From assembly GCA_021904315.1 (NCBI GenBank), contig CM038907.1, forward strand, positions 1,798,001 through 1,862,000: a stretch of DNA of 64,000 nucleotides, read 5' to 3'. Shown here one piece after another: positions 1-11,623 of the stretch (position 1 is its first letter; the number at the start of each line of letters is the position of its first letter). The translations under genes and the position numbers were made by a program. The stretch comes from Sphagnum magellanicum (lineage: Eukaryota; Streptophyta; Sphagnopsida; Sphagnales; Sphagnaceae). The notes below the pieces were generated by a model. It was not told the DNA's origin. It did no database searches and was given only the letters and a program-made list of their open reading frames with translations.

Positions 1-2931
1 CTTATGACCTAATGGGAAAGTATTGGTTCAACCAAAGAAGAGAAAACTGGAATGCTCAAGCATTACCTGTAGTATGAGATCCTTTGCTAATAAGTGCTTG
101 GGCATCTCTCCATCCAGAACAAATCTCAGCATAGGGGGCACCTGACTCATGGAATAGGAGAGAGCACAACCAAGACTGAACAAGCAGAATTTCTCACTGA
201 GACTTCTGAAAGAGAAAGGAAAAATATACAACAGAGATCTCAAGATTCCATTTTACACTTCTCAAGTGAATTGGAGGTACCAGGGGCCAGCACAAAAAAA
301 CCTTAATCAGAAGCTGTCCAGTGCCCATAATAAAGCCTGCATCAGTGTTTCCTATGCCAGTGGCAAATTGCCCAAATGCACCAGCACTGCATGTGTGTGA
401 ATCCGTCCCAAATAATACCTAAACAAACACAGATTTCAAATCCTCACAACCACAGTTCGGACTCTAGACTACCAAGCTGCATACTTGAACAAATTGGACA
501 GATGTGTTCCCCAATGAGAGAAAGAGTCACAAGTCAAGAAGCACACAAAGTACAGAAGTACTGCAAAAAAAATTTCGAAGTACCTCACCAGGGCGACAAT
601 GACCCTCTTGAGCAAGTGCCACATGGCACACCCCCTTATAATCTGGATTTGCCTACACCACATCTCTTCTTTCCATCATCACACTCTTGGGATGTTCTAA
701 ACTCATAAAGATTTGCTTTTGCAGTTTACTCATAGTATAATCCCTTGGATCAAAAGATACTAACTTTTATCTAGCTTCTGATATTGTCCACAATTTTGTC
801 TACAGTAGAATAGCTTCAGTAGTGGACAAAAAAATGTAGATGCAATATCTAAGAGGTAAAACGGGGAGATAGAACACCCTAAAGTTGCTGCGATCCTTGA
901 TATCATAGAAGTATTTGATGTCTTGCTCCAGTGCAAATTCACGCAGAATGTCCACATTTCTGTTTGCCCGCTCATCAGCTGTAAAGATGTAGTGGTCAGG
1001 TATAAGCACCACCTTTTCCCGATCCCATACCTGCTGACCATAGGCCAACATATGCACATAAATGCATTGCAACAAGCCCAATATGATGTCTTCACACCAT
1101 AAACATCTCCCAGGTTTAGGGTGGACCAATCAGGGCACCAAGGAGATGTGCAATCTGCATTAAGAGAATATTTGTCTTTCTGCAGTTTAAACACAAGGTT
1201 ACGGGCCATAATAATCTCTCTCACTTGTACCCTCTAAGAGCATCTCCAACGGTGCTCAGTATGTGACCCTGCAAAAATATTTCTCACATCCAAGTTTAGT
1301 TATTTAATTTTTTCCAAGCCCACCCAAACAACTAAAACTGGGACTGCAAATAGGTGGGCACTACTGATAGCAAACCGCCTGGACCAATCATTCTTATTGG
1401 CCAATCAAAAACAGGGAGCAGTAGTCAGATTATATTTATTACACTCTTCTGTAATTGGTGTTAGGCTTTGCTGTGACATCTATACAGTATGTGCCATTTA
1501 CAAACTGTGCAAAAATGTTGGGCCAAAACCACTTTCCTGAGCCAAACCAGCATGTTTTGACTTTTCTTCAGCAAATTTTAATTTACAAGGTCACATACTG
1601 AGCACTGGTGGATTTGCTCTAAATACACCAACCTCTTCATCTGCACTACATTGATTAACATGTGAGACAAATGCCTAGACAATGCAGTGTGCTGGGATAT
1701 CATGGGGTTTCTCTCTGCTCATGCATTTATTGAATAAATACAAATAGCTATGTATGTGTAAAAACCCTAAACCCCTGATTTTGATTGGGTGAACCTTTGC
1801 ATCTTTGCCGAATTCCCTTTTGAAGATACCAATTGTTCCAGGGGCACCCACATCATGAGTCATGAGAATGTCAGCCTTCACCCAGACATTCTCTCCAGGT
1901 ACAAGCTGTGTTTTCTCGGATGCACGTGCTAACATTTTCTCAGTAGCTGTCAGGGCATGCTTCACCTGCATGCAGATTGAACAGATCCTTAAACCTAATT
2001 CTGGCAAAGACTCAGCAGCAGCTGGGGCTGGAAACAAAAATTCTATTTCATTTCTAGCCTAGGATGTGTCACATACACAATCCTTGAATCCTGACTACTC
2101 ACAAAGATGTTGATCCTCAGACAAGCATAAGGATAAGCGAAACAAATTGCAACATGTGCTATATACTATTCAAAAAACTTGAGATCAACAACAATCACAA
2201 GATCATCATTCAAAAGCATTGAAATGACTTGAGGCTTTTGGTCCACCACAATTGGGAGGGACTTACAATTCCTGAAGAGGCAGGGGACCGTTGCTGCTGT
2301 GGCTGTGGAGCGCCATTACAGCACGCACAGATGCATTTCGCTGTGTGCAAGTTGGAGAAAACTCACGTACAAATGCCACTCGGGGCCCAAAAAACCTTGA
2401 ATCTAACACTGGCAGTGATCCTCCATCTCCCTGAGACCAAAATTCAAAACCCCACCCCTTTTTTCCCAAATTACACGCAACCGTGCTGTAGATCATATGC
2501 CACTCTGTTCCCCTACTGGCTCAGGATTGACCACTATACCATGGAAAATTTCCTTTTCCCATTGGCAGCAGCAGTGGTGGCCACATTGCCTATGATAACA
2601 AAGAACAGCAAAGAGCTAATTGCTTTGTAATTTCAACCCTATCATGTACATCATCCAGACACATCCCCTTTGAACCATAAATTCCCATGAAAGTTCCATT
2701 TGGCCAAAAAAAAAAACTACAAAACTCTATTCTATCAAAACTTATAACACAAATTCAACTAAAAAAATTCTTTTCTTGCAAAAATCTCTTCCCCAACTTC
2801 TGTCCTCCCCTTTCCAAAGGACAAAAAGAAACCCTAATTCTAGGGTTTCGGAGCTGAAGAAACCAAAAAAAACCCACCTTCGGCACAAGAAGGGCTGCAT
2901 TATGCCTAGCAGCAGCAGCGACTGTGGCCAT
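1..2931 (-). CDS. IIL1: 3-isopropylmalate dehydratase large subunit, plastid form (5' half, runs off the left edge)
   Basis: Large subunit of isopropylmalate isomerase, which interconverts 2- and 3-isopropylmalate in leucine synthesis in the plastid and pairs with a separate small subunit. Seven exons are visible: 2931-2878, 2430-2320 (or 2267), 1965-1795, 1030-878, 652-584, 418-302 and 141-67. All have GT-AG borders and all introns are phase 0. They give about 250 residues, roughly half of the usual length. Signature stretches are [50 protein letters not shown] and GTDSHTC; the last supplies the first cysteine of the 4Fe-4S cluster (about residue 196). The start ATG at 2931 opens an Ala-rich plastid targeting peptide. 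Introns are short except 1031-1794, which holds a MITE. Exon 2 has a frame conflict at its 3' end, described under findings. Identity is well supported; the symbol is by family only. Confidence 0.93.
1238..1619. mobile_element. Tourist/PIF-Harbinger-like MITE in intron 3
   Basis: A 382-bp element with 31-bp terminal inverted repeats: 1238-1268 begins GAGCATCTCCAACGG, and 1589-1619 read in reverse begins GAGCAAATCCACCAG. The inner 16 bases are identical and four mismatches lie in the outer part. It is flanked by the 3-bp duplication TAA (1235-1237 and 1620-1622), as expected for PIF/Harbinger-type elements. It has no coding capacity. It sits between exons 3 and 4 of the isopropylmalate dehydratase gene and leaves the splice sites intact. 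Confidence 0.85.
2829..2848. promoter_or_regulatory. Inverted pair of telo-box motifs in the first intron
   Basis: AAACCCTA at 2829-2836 faces TAGGGTTT at 2841-2848 with four bases between, inside intron 1 of the isopropylmalate dehydratase gene. Telo-boxes near plant 5' ends are known sites for Telobox/Myb-type factors. That this pair works here is inference. Confidence 0.4.
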
Positions 2932-3894
2932 TTCTCCTCCTCGACCTGCCACTGCGCTCCAAAATCCGCAACAGCAAAATTTCCCAACAAGCAAATTCAG
3001 GGGCGCAACACCAACAACAAATCAGGGCAGAAAACGAACAAAAGAGATGCAAATGTCGAGAGCAGATGTCTAAACCCTAAACCCTAAACCCCCTCTACAC
3101 TAGGAGAATAAGGATGTTTTTCGTCCAAGGTATTTTCATCCAGAAGATATCATCCTCACTGCACATTTACACTCCCCTGTGAGGATGGTAGGAAGGTTTT
3201 CCATCCAAAAGCTTTCATCCCAATTTTTACTTCCTCCTATTTTTCATCCAGCACATATCACCTGATTTGTCACTGGCCTGATCATTTCAACAAGCAATTT
3301 TTGAAGAATATATTCTTTTGTAAGAGTAGAGAAATCTCCATTCTCTCAATGAAGAAGAATTTTTTTGAAGAAGGTTAATCTTGTGGCAATGCTCAAATTC
3401 AATGGAATGAAATTCAAACCAATTTTTAACGACAAAATGTTTAACTTGATTGAGTGAAATTGTGAAAAAAAAACTAAACTCAAAAAAATGAAACCTACAT
3501 TGGAAAACTGAAAAAAACCAGACCCAGACATTTGCATTCAACAATCTCGTCTTGAACATTTGCATTCAACAGTCTTGAGGAATCTTTGATTGTTTTGAGT
3601 ATAGACTCCAAGATATCAGACTAAAGCTGTGCATTGGATATGAGAACCACGGTTGTCCATGGAGTTGGATAACAGTTCAAATATTCATACACAAAAATGC
3701 TTAATGGGAAATTTTGAAACGTACAAGAACCCGTTGTCAAATCCAATCAAGTAGTGCACATTTCCATTTCTCTTTGAAATACAGAACTTTGGGATCAGCC
3801 GCAGCTGGACAAAAAAAGGCCAGATATTGGGGGAGAAGCAATTTTAAGAAATGTACAACCACTTAACAAACTAGTTAAGAGTACCGTCCATCTA
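2932..3894. other. Intergenic: dehydratase promoter side and 3' side of the Y3IP1-like gene
   Basis: No gene is visible. It holds the telo-box array and, at about 3110-3270, a cluster of TTTCATCC/GTCCAA motifs. Those resemble pieces of the 70-bp repeat array found near 31 kb. The rest is AT-rich, with no convincing ORF. Confidence 0.6.
3072..3092. promoter_or_regulatory. Telomere-type (telo-box) array upstream of the isopropylmalate dehydratase start
   Basis: Three head-to-tail AAACCCT units lie about 140 bases upstream of the predicted start codon, in the promoter or 5' leader. The motif is the plant telomere repeat and is also a common element in promoters of housekeeping and translation genes. 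No TATA box could be assigned. Confidence 0.5.
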
Positions 3895-6287
3895 TCACTG
3901 GAGGGAATTGAAGAAGAGGATCAACACTACTGTCACCCCAATGATGATAGGGATGAAGCTCACAACATACAGTAGACTAAAACCCTGCAACCCAACGCAA
4001 ACAAAGCTTTTTGTGTGTTAGTTAATGACTAAACCCCAAACCCAGACAAGTATAATTAGAGGTGATGCAACCAACCGGTTTTTATTTAGTAGGATTAACA
4101 TATACCCAAAACCAATTTGCAAGGGATGCTATCCAGCCTAACCCACTTACATGCTAAAAGAAAGATGACAACCTTAATGGAAATGGGTTTAGGATAGGAG
4201 AGTGGATAGACAATTTTTTTTACCACAGCAGGAGGCACCATGTCAGTGAGTTCCTTTTGCTCTGCCCCAGGTTGAATCTCTGCTGCTGCATCCCAATCTA
4301 TGCGAGCTCGCTGGGCTGCCAATTTTGGGTCCACACCAGTTGGAGTCACTTTTGCATATGGGCTGGCTGCAGGGTTCAACTCTTGAAGCTCATCCTTGAA
4401 GCACAGACAACACAATCCAGTGTTCAAACTTTGTGGATTGAATGAAGAACAACACATATAGCATAACAAAAATTTTGGGGCCACAAAGAGAGGAGTGCTT
4501 GGCCAAAAGAAAGAAAGAATCAATCCAAACCTCCAGGTTTGGCCATGCAGTCATTTCTTTTGCGAGCTCCCTTAACACAAGTCTATCAGCTGGCATTCTC
4601 CCTTCATTGATCTGGATTGCAAGCAAACCACCCATCATCTAGAGTTAGTAAGCAAAGAAACAAAAGAAAAACAAGCTGTTGTGATTTCGATAGAAAGAAA
4701 AACCCACTTGAATAGTGAATAAGATATTTGCAGTATTCAGTATCTTTTAAAATTCAAGTTGAAAATTATGATCAAAACAACAATGCAAAGCATACACTAA
4801 GATAAGAAGAGCATTTTCTCAGAGAAATGATAACAGTCATGTTCCTGTCACCTCTACAAGAGCATTTGCCAGATCCTCACGAGAGCAGCCACGGCCATCT
4901 TCAATATCAAGCTCCTGGCGCCGCTGAACCTCACGTGGATCTTCAATCATAATTGTCAACTTGACCTGTTCAGATGGAAAAACAAAATGCAATAGAAAGA
5001 CCAAATCTCAATAAGGCAACCCAAACCCAAGGAAAAAGAGGAAAAAAACATTGCCATTTTTATGAAAGATTATGCATTTGAAGCATCAAACTGCAGAAAT
5101 GGTTATTGCCATCAATCAAATGATGTTTCCATTTAGGTTAAAATGCTGTTGCAGGTTCTAGAAAGCCAAAATTGCAATAGCCACAAATCCACAGAGAGAG
5201 AGAGAGAGAGAACCCCACTTCTGCGAAGCTCATGTCTCGCTTCTTCTTCAAAAGATCCAGAACCTGCAGCAAACCCCCAATCTCAAATTAGACCCCCCAA
5301 AAAAAGAAAAAATCTGACTTCAATTTCTGCCCTGTGGGTTGCATCCAGAAACCCATGCCTTTTTTTCCAATGGCCAACTATCAGAAAACAATTGCAACAA
5401 CAAACACAGCAATAAAAACAACCATCACACACTCTTTCTACTCTTTGAAACCAGAGTACATGTAAGAGGATGTGCTCATTGAAGCTATCCAAGACGAGAA
5501 AGTGCATGCGTGCTCAGGATGGTAACTGAAAACAAACAACAAGAAAGAAAGAAAGAAGCAGATGGCAATTTCCTAACATATTAAGTGATGATGATGATTC
5601 TTTCCAGCAGCATTGCAATCTGTTTGTGGATCCAAGTTTAGTTTATGGCCAATGTCCAAATTGCAGAGAGAGATAATGAAACCCTAAAATATGAAACCCT
5701 AAAAATTAGAATAAAAGTTGATGAAGAATCTGAACTAGTAAGTAATTTCCTGCCTTTCTCAATTTGCTGTAAAATACCTACAAGGAAAAGAAATTCTTGT
5801 GAGAAATTTCTTTGTGTTGGGTGGTGGGTGATTCTGAGAAGAGGAGTGAGCTCACTCTAAAAATTTCTGATACATGTGCTTGATCCTCCTCTTCCTCTTC
5901 AGCACTGAGTTTGTCTGAAGTAGTAGTTGCCACAGCAGCAGCAGCAGCACTACCACCACCACCACCTTCTGCTGCACTTTCTTCTGTCATTGCTCTCATG
6001 CTTGATGAATCCCAGGGAACCCTCTCTGAAAGCAGCAGCAGTCTCCTTCTATTGCTCCTGCTTTTTCTCCTGCTCCTCTCCTGCCATTGCTCATCTCTAC
6101 TACTCTTCAGTTGCAACAGACCCAATTGAGCAAAAAGCTGCTGCTTCTTATTCTTCTGCTGAGAGCTTGCAGGCCCAAATCTTCCTAGCGTTACTCGCAA
6201 GCTTTGATAGCTGGAAGGGGTAGTGGAAGAGGCGACAGGAAACACATTCGTGGAACAACTCAGTGCACTAGTAGTGGTAGCAGCCAT
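3895..6287 (-). CDS. Y3IP1: YCF3-interacting protein 1-like (photosystem I assembly factor, chloroplast)
   Basis: Probable homologue of Y3IP1, a thylakoid protein that works with Ycf3 in photosystem I assembly. Exons, with all junctions phase 0: 6287-5856, 5263-5219, 4965-4852, 4611-4531, 4394-4224 and 3984-3895 (stop at 3895-3897), giving 310 residues. The N-terminal 144 residues are Ser/Ala/Gly-rich with an acidic Glu run and look like a plastid transit region plus linker. Then follow VLDLLKKKRDMSFAE, a VKLTIMIEDPREVQRRQELD segment, EGRMPADRLVLRELAKEM and TPTGVDPKLAAQRARIDWD. A single C-terminal membrane helix runs from GFSLLYVVSFIPIII to the end FFNSLQ. The helix and tail fit my memory of the family. 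Family assignment is from memory and not searched. The join of exon 1 to exon 2 is the weakest part of the model. Confidence 0.68.
5197..5212. repeat. Short (GA)n tract in an intron
   Basis: About eight GA units beside the donor side of the 15-codon exon 5219-5263 of the Y3IP1-like gene. An ordinary microsatellite. Confidence 0.7.
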
Positions 6288-6339
6288 AGCTCAAAAACCC
6301 CACTCCCCTTCTGCAACAACAACAGAGAAAAACTCAAAA

Positions 6340-6745
6340 CCAAAACCAAAACCAGACATGTATGGTAGTAGCAAAATCCAGAAACCTAAAAGACCCCTTT
6401 TGCAACAACAGATGATGAGAAAACAAATCAAATTCAAGACCAGACATGTATGGCAGCAAAATCCAGAAACCTCAAAGACCCATTCCCTTTCACAACAACA
6501 CAGCCAAAAATATCAAAACCAAAAGCAAGACATGTATGGTAGGTAGCAACATCCAGAATTCTCAAAAACCCAAATCCAGAAACCTCAAAAAACCCCAATT
6601 CCAGAAACCTCAAAAACCCATCTTGCCTTTTGCAAACAAACAGATGAGATTTTTGTAATTTTTATTTTTATTTTTATTTTTCCCACAAATTAAAACCAGT
6701 CATGTATGATAGATAGGAGCAAAATCCAGAGAAACCTGCACTCAT
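6340..6745. repeat. Degenerate ~86-bp tandem repeat just upstream of the Y3IP1-like gene
   Basis: Copies carry the core GACATGTATGG followed by AGCAAAATCCAGAAACCT. Cores start near 6354, 6443, 6527 and 6699, a spacing of about 86 bases or twice that. The array begins some 50 bases upstream of the predicted start codon, so it may lie in the promoter or 5' leader. It produces chance ORFs that are not genes. Confidence 0.65.
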
Positions 6746-8524
6746 TTAAGTGCCTATTGTGGCAACAGAAGAAAGAGAAAGAAACCAATACACTGATTTA
6801 TAATAATTATTAAAATTAAGAATTTATAATAATTATTAAAATTAAGAATTTTTTATTTTTTTATTTTTTTATTTATTAAAAAAGAAAAGGGCACCCCAAA
6901 AAAAAAAAAAAAAAAACACTCATTTTATCCACAATACCCCAAACCCAACAATCTGGCCAATCTGGGACCAGAGCACTCCAACCAGTGCAGCAGCATGAGG
7001 GATGAATGATAAGTGAACTGGAAACAGTTTTCTGTTAGGGTTCCAATTCCCCTACTTAACCATAGTGGTTAGCTCAGTTGCTGTTTTTAATGTTTTGTGA
7101 TGGGCTGATCAAAGATGCCCATCACAAAAGAAAGAAAATAAATAAATAAATAAATAAATAAATACAACTTAGAGAGCTCCCCCAACAACTAATTATATCA
7201 TGTTGAATAATTGATTAATTATATTAAAATTTATCATGCCATATAATATAATATTTTTCAAGGCTTTTTTTTGGCTTTATATATTTTGAAAAATGTATAT
7301 TTTTTTCGGCAAGTGAATAAGATGTCAAGTAATGTCTTGTTTGTAATGCTTCAAAATTCTTTCACCTTTTTAATTCTCGTTGATACAATGAATTTGCACT
7401 AGGGATGCATGGAAGATTTATGCTCTTATTAATAAAATTAGTGAGAGCTTTAATTAGTGATATTTGATCTATTTTTTAAAATCAAAAAAATCTTGTGTTA
7501 ATTTTTTATATTTAAACAATAATATTCATCAAACATTTTGCACCCACAATAATATCCCATTTTTCACCAAAGAAAGATCAAATGCTTTTTTATTATTGAC
7601 AAAAAACAATGTGTGTACAATTGTGACACCGACCAAAAAATAAATAATTCAAAAGCACAATAGTTTGTGAAGGAAAATAAACAATCTTGTAGAATACTCT
7701 GAAGTATTCTATTTTCCAACATGAAATCTTTAAAATAAAATTATTACCATAGCACCTTTACCATTCTGGCATCTTCTTGATGAAAAAATATTTTTTTATA
7801 TTTATATTTATTTATTTTTCACTCTGCAAATCAAAATAAAAATTTCCTGAAATTCCTATGGTTGAGGTGGGGAAAAAAGAAAGAGTAATTTTGCACTACT
7901 TAGGCACAACACACCACCAAGCTTCTGATGCATGAAGAAGAAATTGCACTTCCAACATGAACCCATATGCAAATGGAAACTAGGATTGGACCCCAACAGC
8001 ACTGCAGACAAATATTTGTAAGTGTTCTTATGAAGAGAGAGTGCAACTTATGAATCAAAGATGAATCACTTCATGTGCTGAAAGTACTTCAATGGTGGTT
8101 CAAAGAACATTTACCTTCTCCTCCACCAAATGACCCTCTGAAAGGAATGAACATAAAATACTTCATGATTTGTGTATGAATCCATGGAGACTTGATTTCT
8201 TCATCCCCCTTCCCAAAGCATTACACCGCAATGTGAGATAGATAGCTTGTGAAGTAAACTGGATGTGATTATATCATATACTGCTTGCAACCTGCTAGCT
8301 GCCACACACAAAGAGCCTTGTTGTGGCAAATTTTGAATGCAGAAATATATGTAAACTCTATGATCAAGCAATATGTTGAACACCATGAAACCTCAGATGA
8401 GCTGATCTCTTTGCAGGATGTTTTGTGCTGCCTGCCTGCTTTTAGAGAGCTTATACAGCCTCTGTGTCTCTCTTACTGCACAGTACAAGCAATTTGCTTT
8501 TGGAGGCTCCTTGCAGATGCGGAC
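6746..8524. other. AT-rich intergenic stretch, no gene seen
   Basis: Lies between the upstream side of the Y3IP1-like gene and the stop codon of the hydrolase gene. It holds homopolymer runs near 6840-6920, an (AAAT)n tract near 7135-7165, and otherwise unremarkable AT-rich sequence. The hydrolase 3' UTR and poly(A) region should fall in the last few hundred bases. Confidence 0.6.
6796..6850. repeat. Direct repeat of a 26-bp AT-rich unit
   Basis: TTATAATAATTATTAAAATT plus AAGAAT occurs twice head to tail, followed by T-rich and A-rich homopolymer tracts up to about 6920. Confidence 0.7.
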
Positions 8525-11500
8525 TCAAAGTGGACTTAATTGGAAATAAGACGTTTGTGGAGCCTGAGCTCTGGCATCTTCCTGCTGTAGTTCTGCACCT
8601 TTTACCACAATAACATCTGGTGATCCTGTCTTCTCCAGTTCTTCAGGATTAGAACCCACATGCTCTGTAGCTCTGCTGCCTCCGGAAACCCCGAAAAGAG
8701 TTGTCAATGTCTCACGGTGAATCTTATCATTGTAACAGAATGCAGACAAATGACCCTCTCCTGGCAAAGGATGGAGGTGAACCAGCTCTGGAATCTGTTG
8801 GCCATCCACATAAGAAACAAGACATGATGTAAGGAACAACTCTCTGGCTCCTCTCCCTTGCCACAGTGCACAAATCCCTTCCCCCAGCTGGTTTCATAAT
8901 CATGAGCTTTAAGTACATCACAAATTTGCCTTCATACTGAACTCTGACACATGTTACACTAAGCAACAAGAGAAACAGCTGCTGACCAGTTTTTTTATGC
9001 ATTTCTGGAGATTGATTGGGACAAGCGAATCCTCATCGCCATTCCAGATATGCAATGGACCATGAAACATTTTTGGCACATCAGTGATCTCGAAGCCCCA
9101 ATGATGCGTAATAAGATACAGATCATGACCAAACCCAAAGTACTTCTGCTTGGCGGACTCAATGTTGTCCCTGCAAAACAGAAAACTTGACATAAATTGA
9201 TGATTCTTATGATCATATCCTGTAAGAACACACTTTTACTGGTTTGACAAATTCAGTGGCACAAAAATGCCCTTGGTACGATTTAAAATCAGCAAACACT
9301 TTGCAAGGTGACAGCTAAACAAAAATGAATTGGAAGGTTTTCTATGAAGTCCAAAGTCCAAACCCATGCTGGAATAGAGCTATCTGGTCTACTGAGACAT
9401 CTGCAGATCATACAATCATATTCTTTGCAAAAGAATTGAGCTTCATATTAGTGCAGCACTCAATTGACCAATTGAGCATATTAGCAGCACTCAATTGAGT
9501 GCAGAGAATCAGTGCTGCAAATATTGAGTGCAGCTAATATGAAGCTCCAAAGAATTGAGTGCAGCTAATTGCTAATATTGAGCAAATTAGTGCAGAGATC
9601 AGTAAAGAAAGGGCACAAGTGCCACATTACGGCATAAAAATTCCAAGTGAGTTTACCAGCACACAGAGAGAGACAGAGCAGACTTTCAGGAAGATCTTCC
9701 TTTGAAGTACCTGATAATACTCTCATATGCTAGAGGCTTCTCTAGATAGCGAATGTCTGGGGGTGAGAGTTTGGCACTTGCTGCTTCAACATGTTTTGGT
9801 CCCACTGAACGCAAAAGAACATGACGTGCATACATATGTAGAACCCATGGAGGCAACTTTCTGATGATGGAAAGCTCCCTCCTCGAGTCTTTGTTAAGAC
9901 TTGATCCAAACACAATGCTTCTGTCAGCCTCTGATATGTCCTACCCCCACAGACAGACAGACAGACAGAAAGAGTTTAAGAGTTTTTCTTTAAAAGTTTT
10001 TGTAGTCAAGTTTGTGTTCTTGCTGTGTTGAGATTTCTCTGCATTGGATTCTTCTCATAGAAATGATAAATTGCAACTGAGAGAAAAAAGATTACAATCA
10101 CGAGAAAAATTTCTGATTTTCATCCACTCTGATATTCCCACAGCTCGCAGAAGTAAAAAATTTCTCAGCGCCCAAACAAACAGAACTACTGTAGTTGATT
10201 GATGAACATGAGCAAAATTATTGTCATTGTGAGAAACAATCAGAAAGGACTTAAATTCCAAACCTTCCACCAGTAATTGCCAACAGGTGCCCACATTGCA
10301 ATTCCAGCAATGCGATGAGGAATATAATATGCAGCTCCCCAGCAATAAGCACCACCACACGAATAACCTAATAGCCAGATTCTTTCTCCAAGCTCCAAGA
10401 GGTCAGCAAGTTGAGCAATGTCGGCTGCAAATGTTGCAAATGTTTGTATCGGATGTTTGTCACTTCTGCCATAACCAGGCCGGTCTATTGCCACCAGTCT
10501 CACACTCAGTTCCCTCAGCAAATCCTCATCCACCCCTGCATTACATTATAACCACCAAAAAAATAATCAGACACCAATTTTTGATAAACTTTCACCAGTT
10601 GGGCAAGAAAATTTCCATGCAAGGAAAAAAGGTTGAAGTTTTTGGACCTCTGAAGGACTCCTGAACATGGATCGAAGAATCTCTGAATAATAAAAATAAT
10701 AAGAGGAATAGAGCATTGTTGTTGGATTCAGTAGTTAAAAATTTGCATTGCTCATCATCATCACTGAATCTCTATCACATTTTCCCCCAATTTCGGTTCA
10801 ATTGCAATAACGTTTTCTTCAGAATTTGCAAGCAATATTCTCTATATCCTGATTCCTTCCCCATGTGATACAGGAGGGAAAAAAATATCATCAGTGTCCA
10901 CATGCAGCTGTCAAGATTCACACAACAACAACCACCACAGCGATAACAAAAAAAAAAACAACAAGAACAACCGCAACAATAACAATTACAAGAAACATAC
11001 AATAATAATAACAAGAACCGGAATAACAATAACAATAGCAACAACCAGTAGGAGCTAAATTCCAGCAACAGGAAGAACAAGCAAACAAACAATCAAACGG
11101 AAGAAGAATGGCAAGAAAGATGGAAACGATAATCGTTGGCATCGTCATCATGATATTGCAGCAAACTTGAGAGAGATGATGAGGAGGATAGGAACTCGTT
11201 CCTGTATGTAGAGGGATTGTTGTTGGATTCATGCAATTTTAGTGTGTTGGGATTGTTGTTGGATTCATGCAATTTTAGTGTGTTGTGATTGATTACCAGG
11301 CATGCCTGCGAGACGAGACGAGGCGATTCCATGCAGCACCAGCAAAGTGCGGTGCGCTACTTCCGGCGGCGTCACTCCTTGCTCCCGGTATGCCAATCTT
11401 CTCCCATCCTGCAGCGTTATGAACTTCGCCTCTTCCTCCGGCTCCATCACCACAGGTCCCCTCTTCCTCCTGCTCCTCTTCCTCCTGCTGCTGGTAGTTC

Positions 11501-11586
11501 TGCGGTAAAACAAAATTAGCAACAAGCAGTAGCTTGTCAACCCCGCGCGGAGACACACAATCGCACGCAGCGCCACAGACACACGC

Positions 11587-11623
<37 letters not shown>

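Noticed and set aside
5778..6287. Plus-strand ORFs over 5911-6223 rich in Leu, Ser and Pro
   Set aside because: They are the complement of the low-complexity first exon of the Y3IP1-like gene. The minus strand has the start codon, a donor site and downstream family exons.
10775..11232. Cys/Phe-rich minus-strand ORFs
   Set aside because: Caused by an AAC/CAA-rich intron of the hydrolase gene, between exons whose phases fit exactly.
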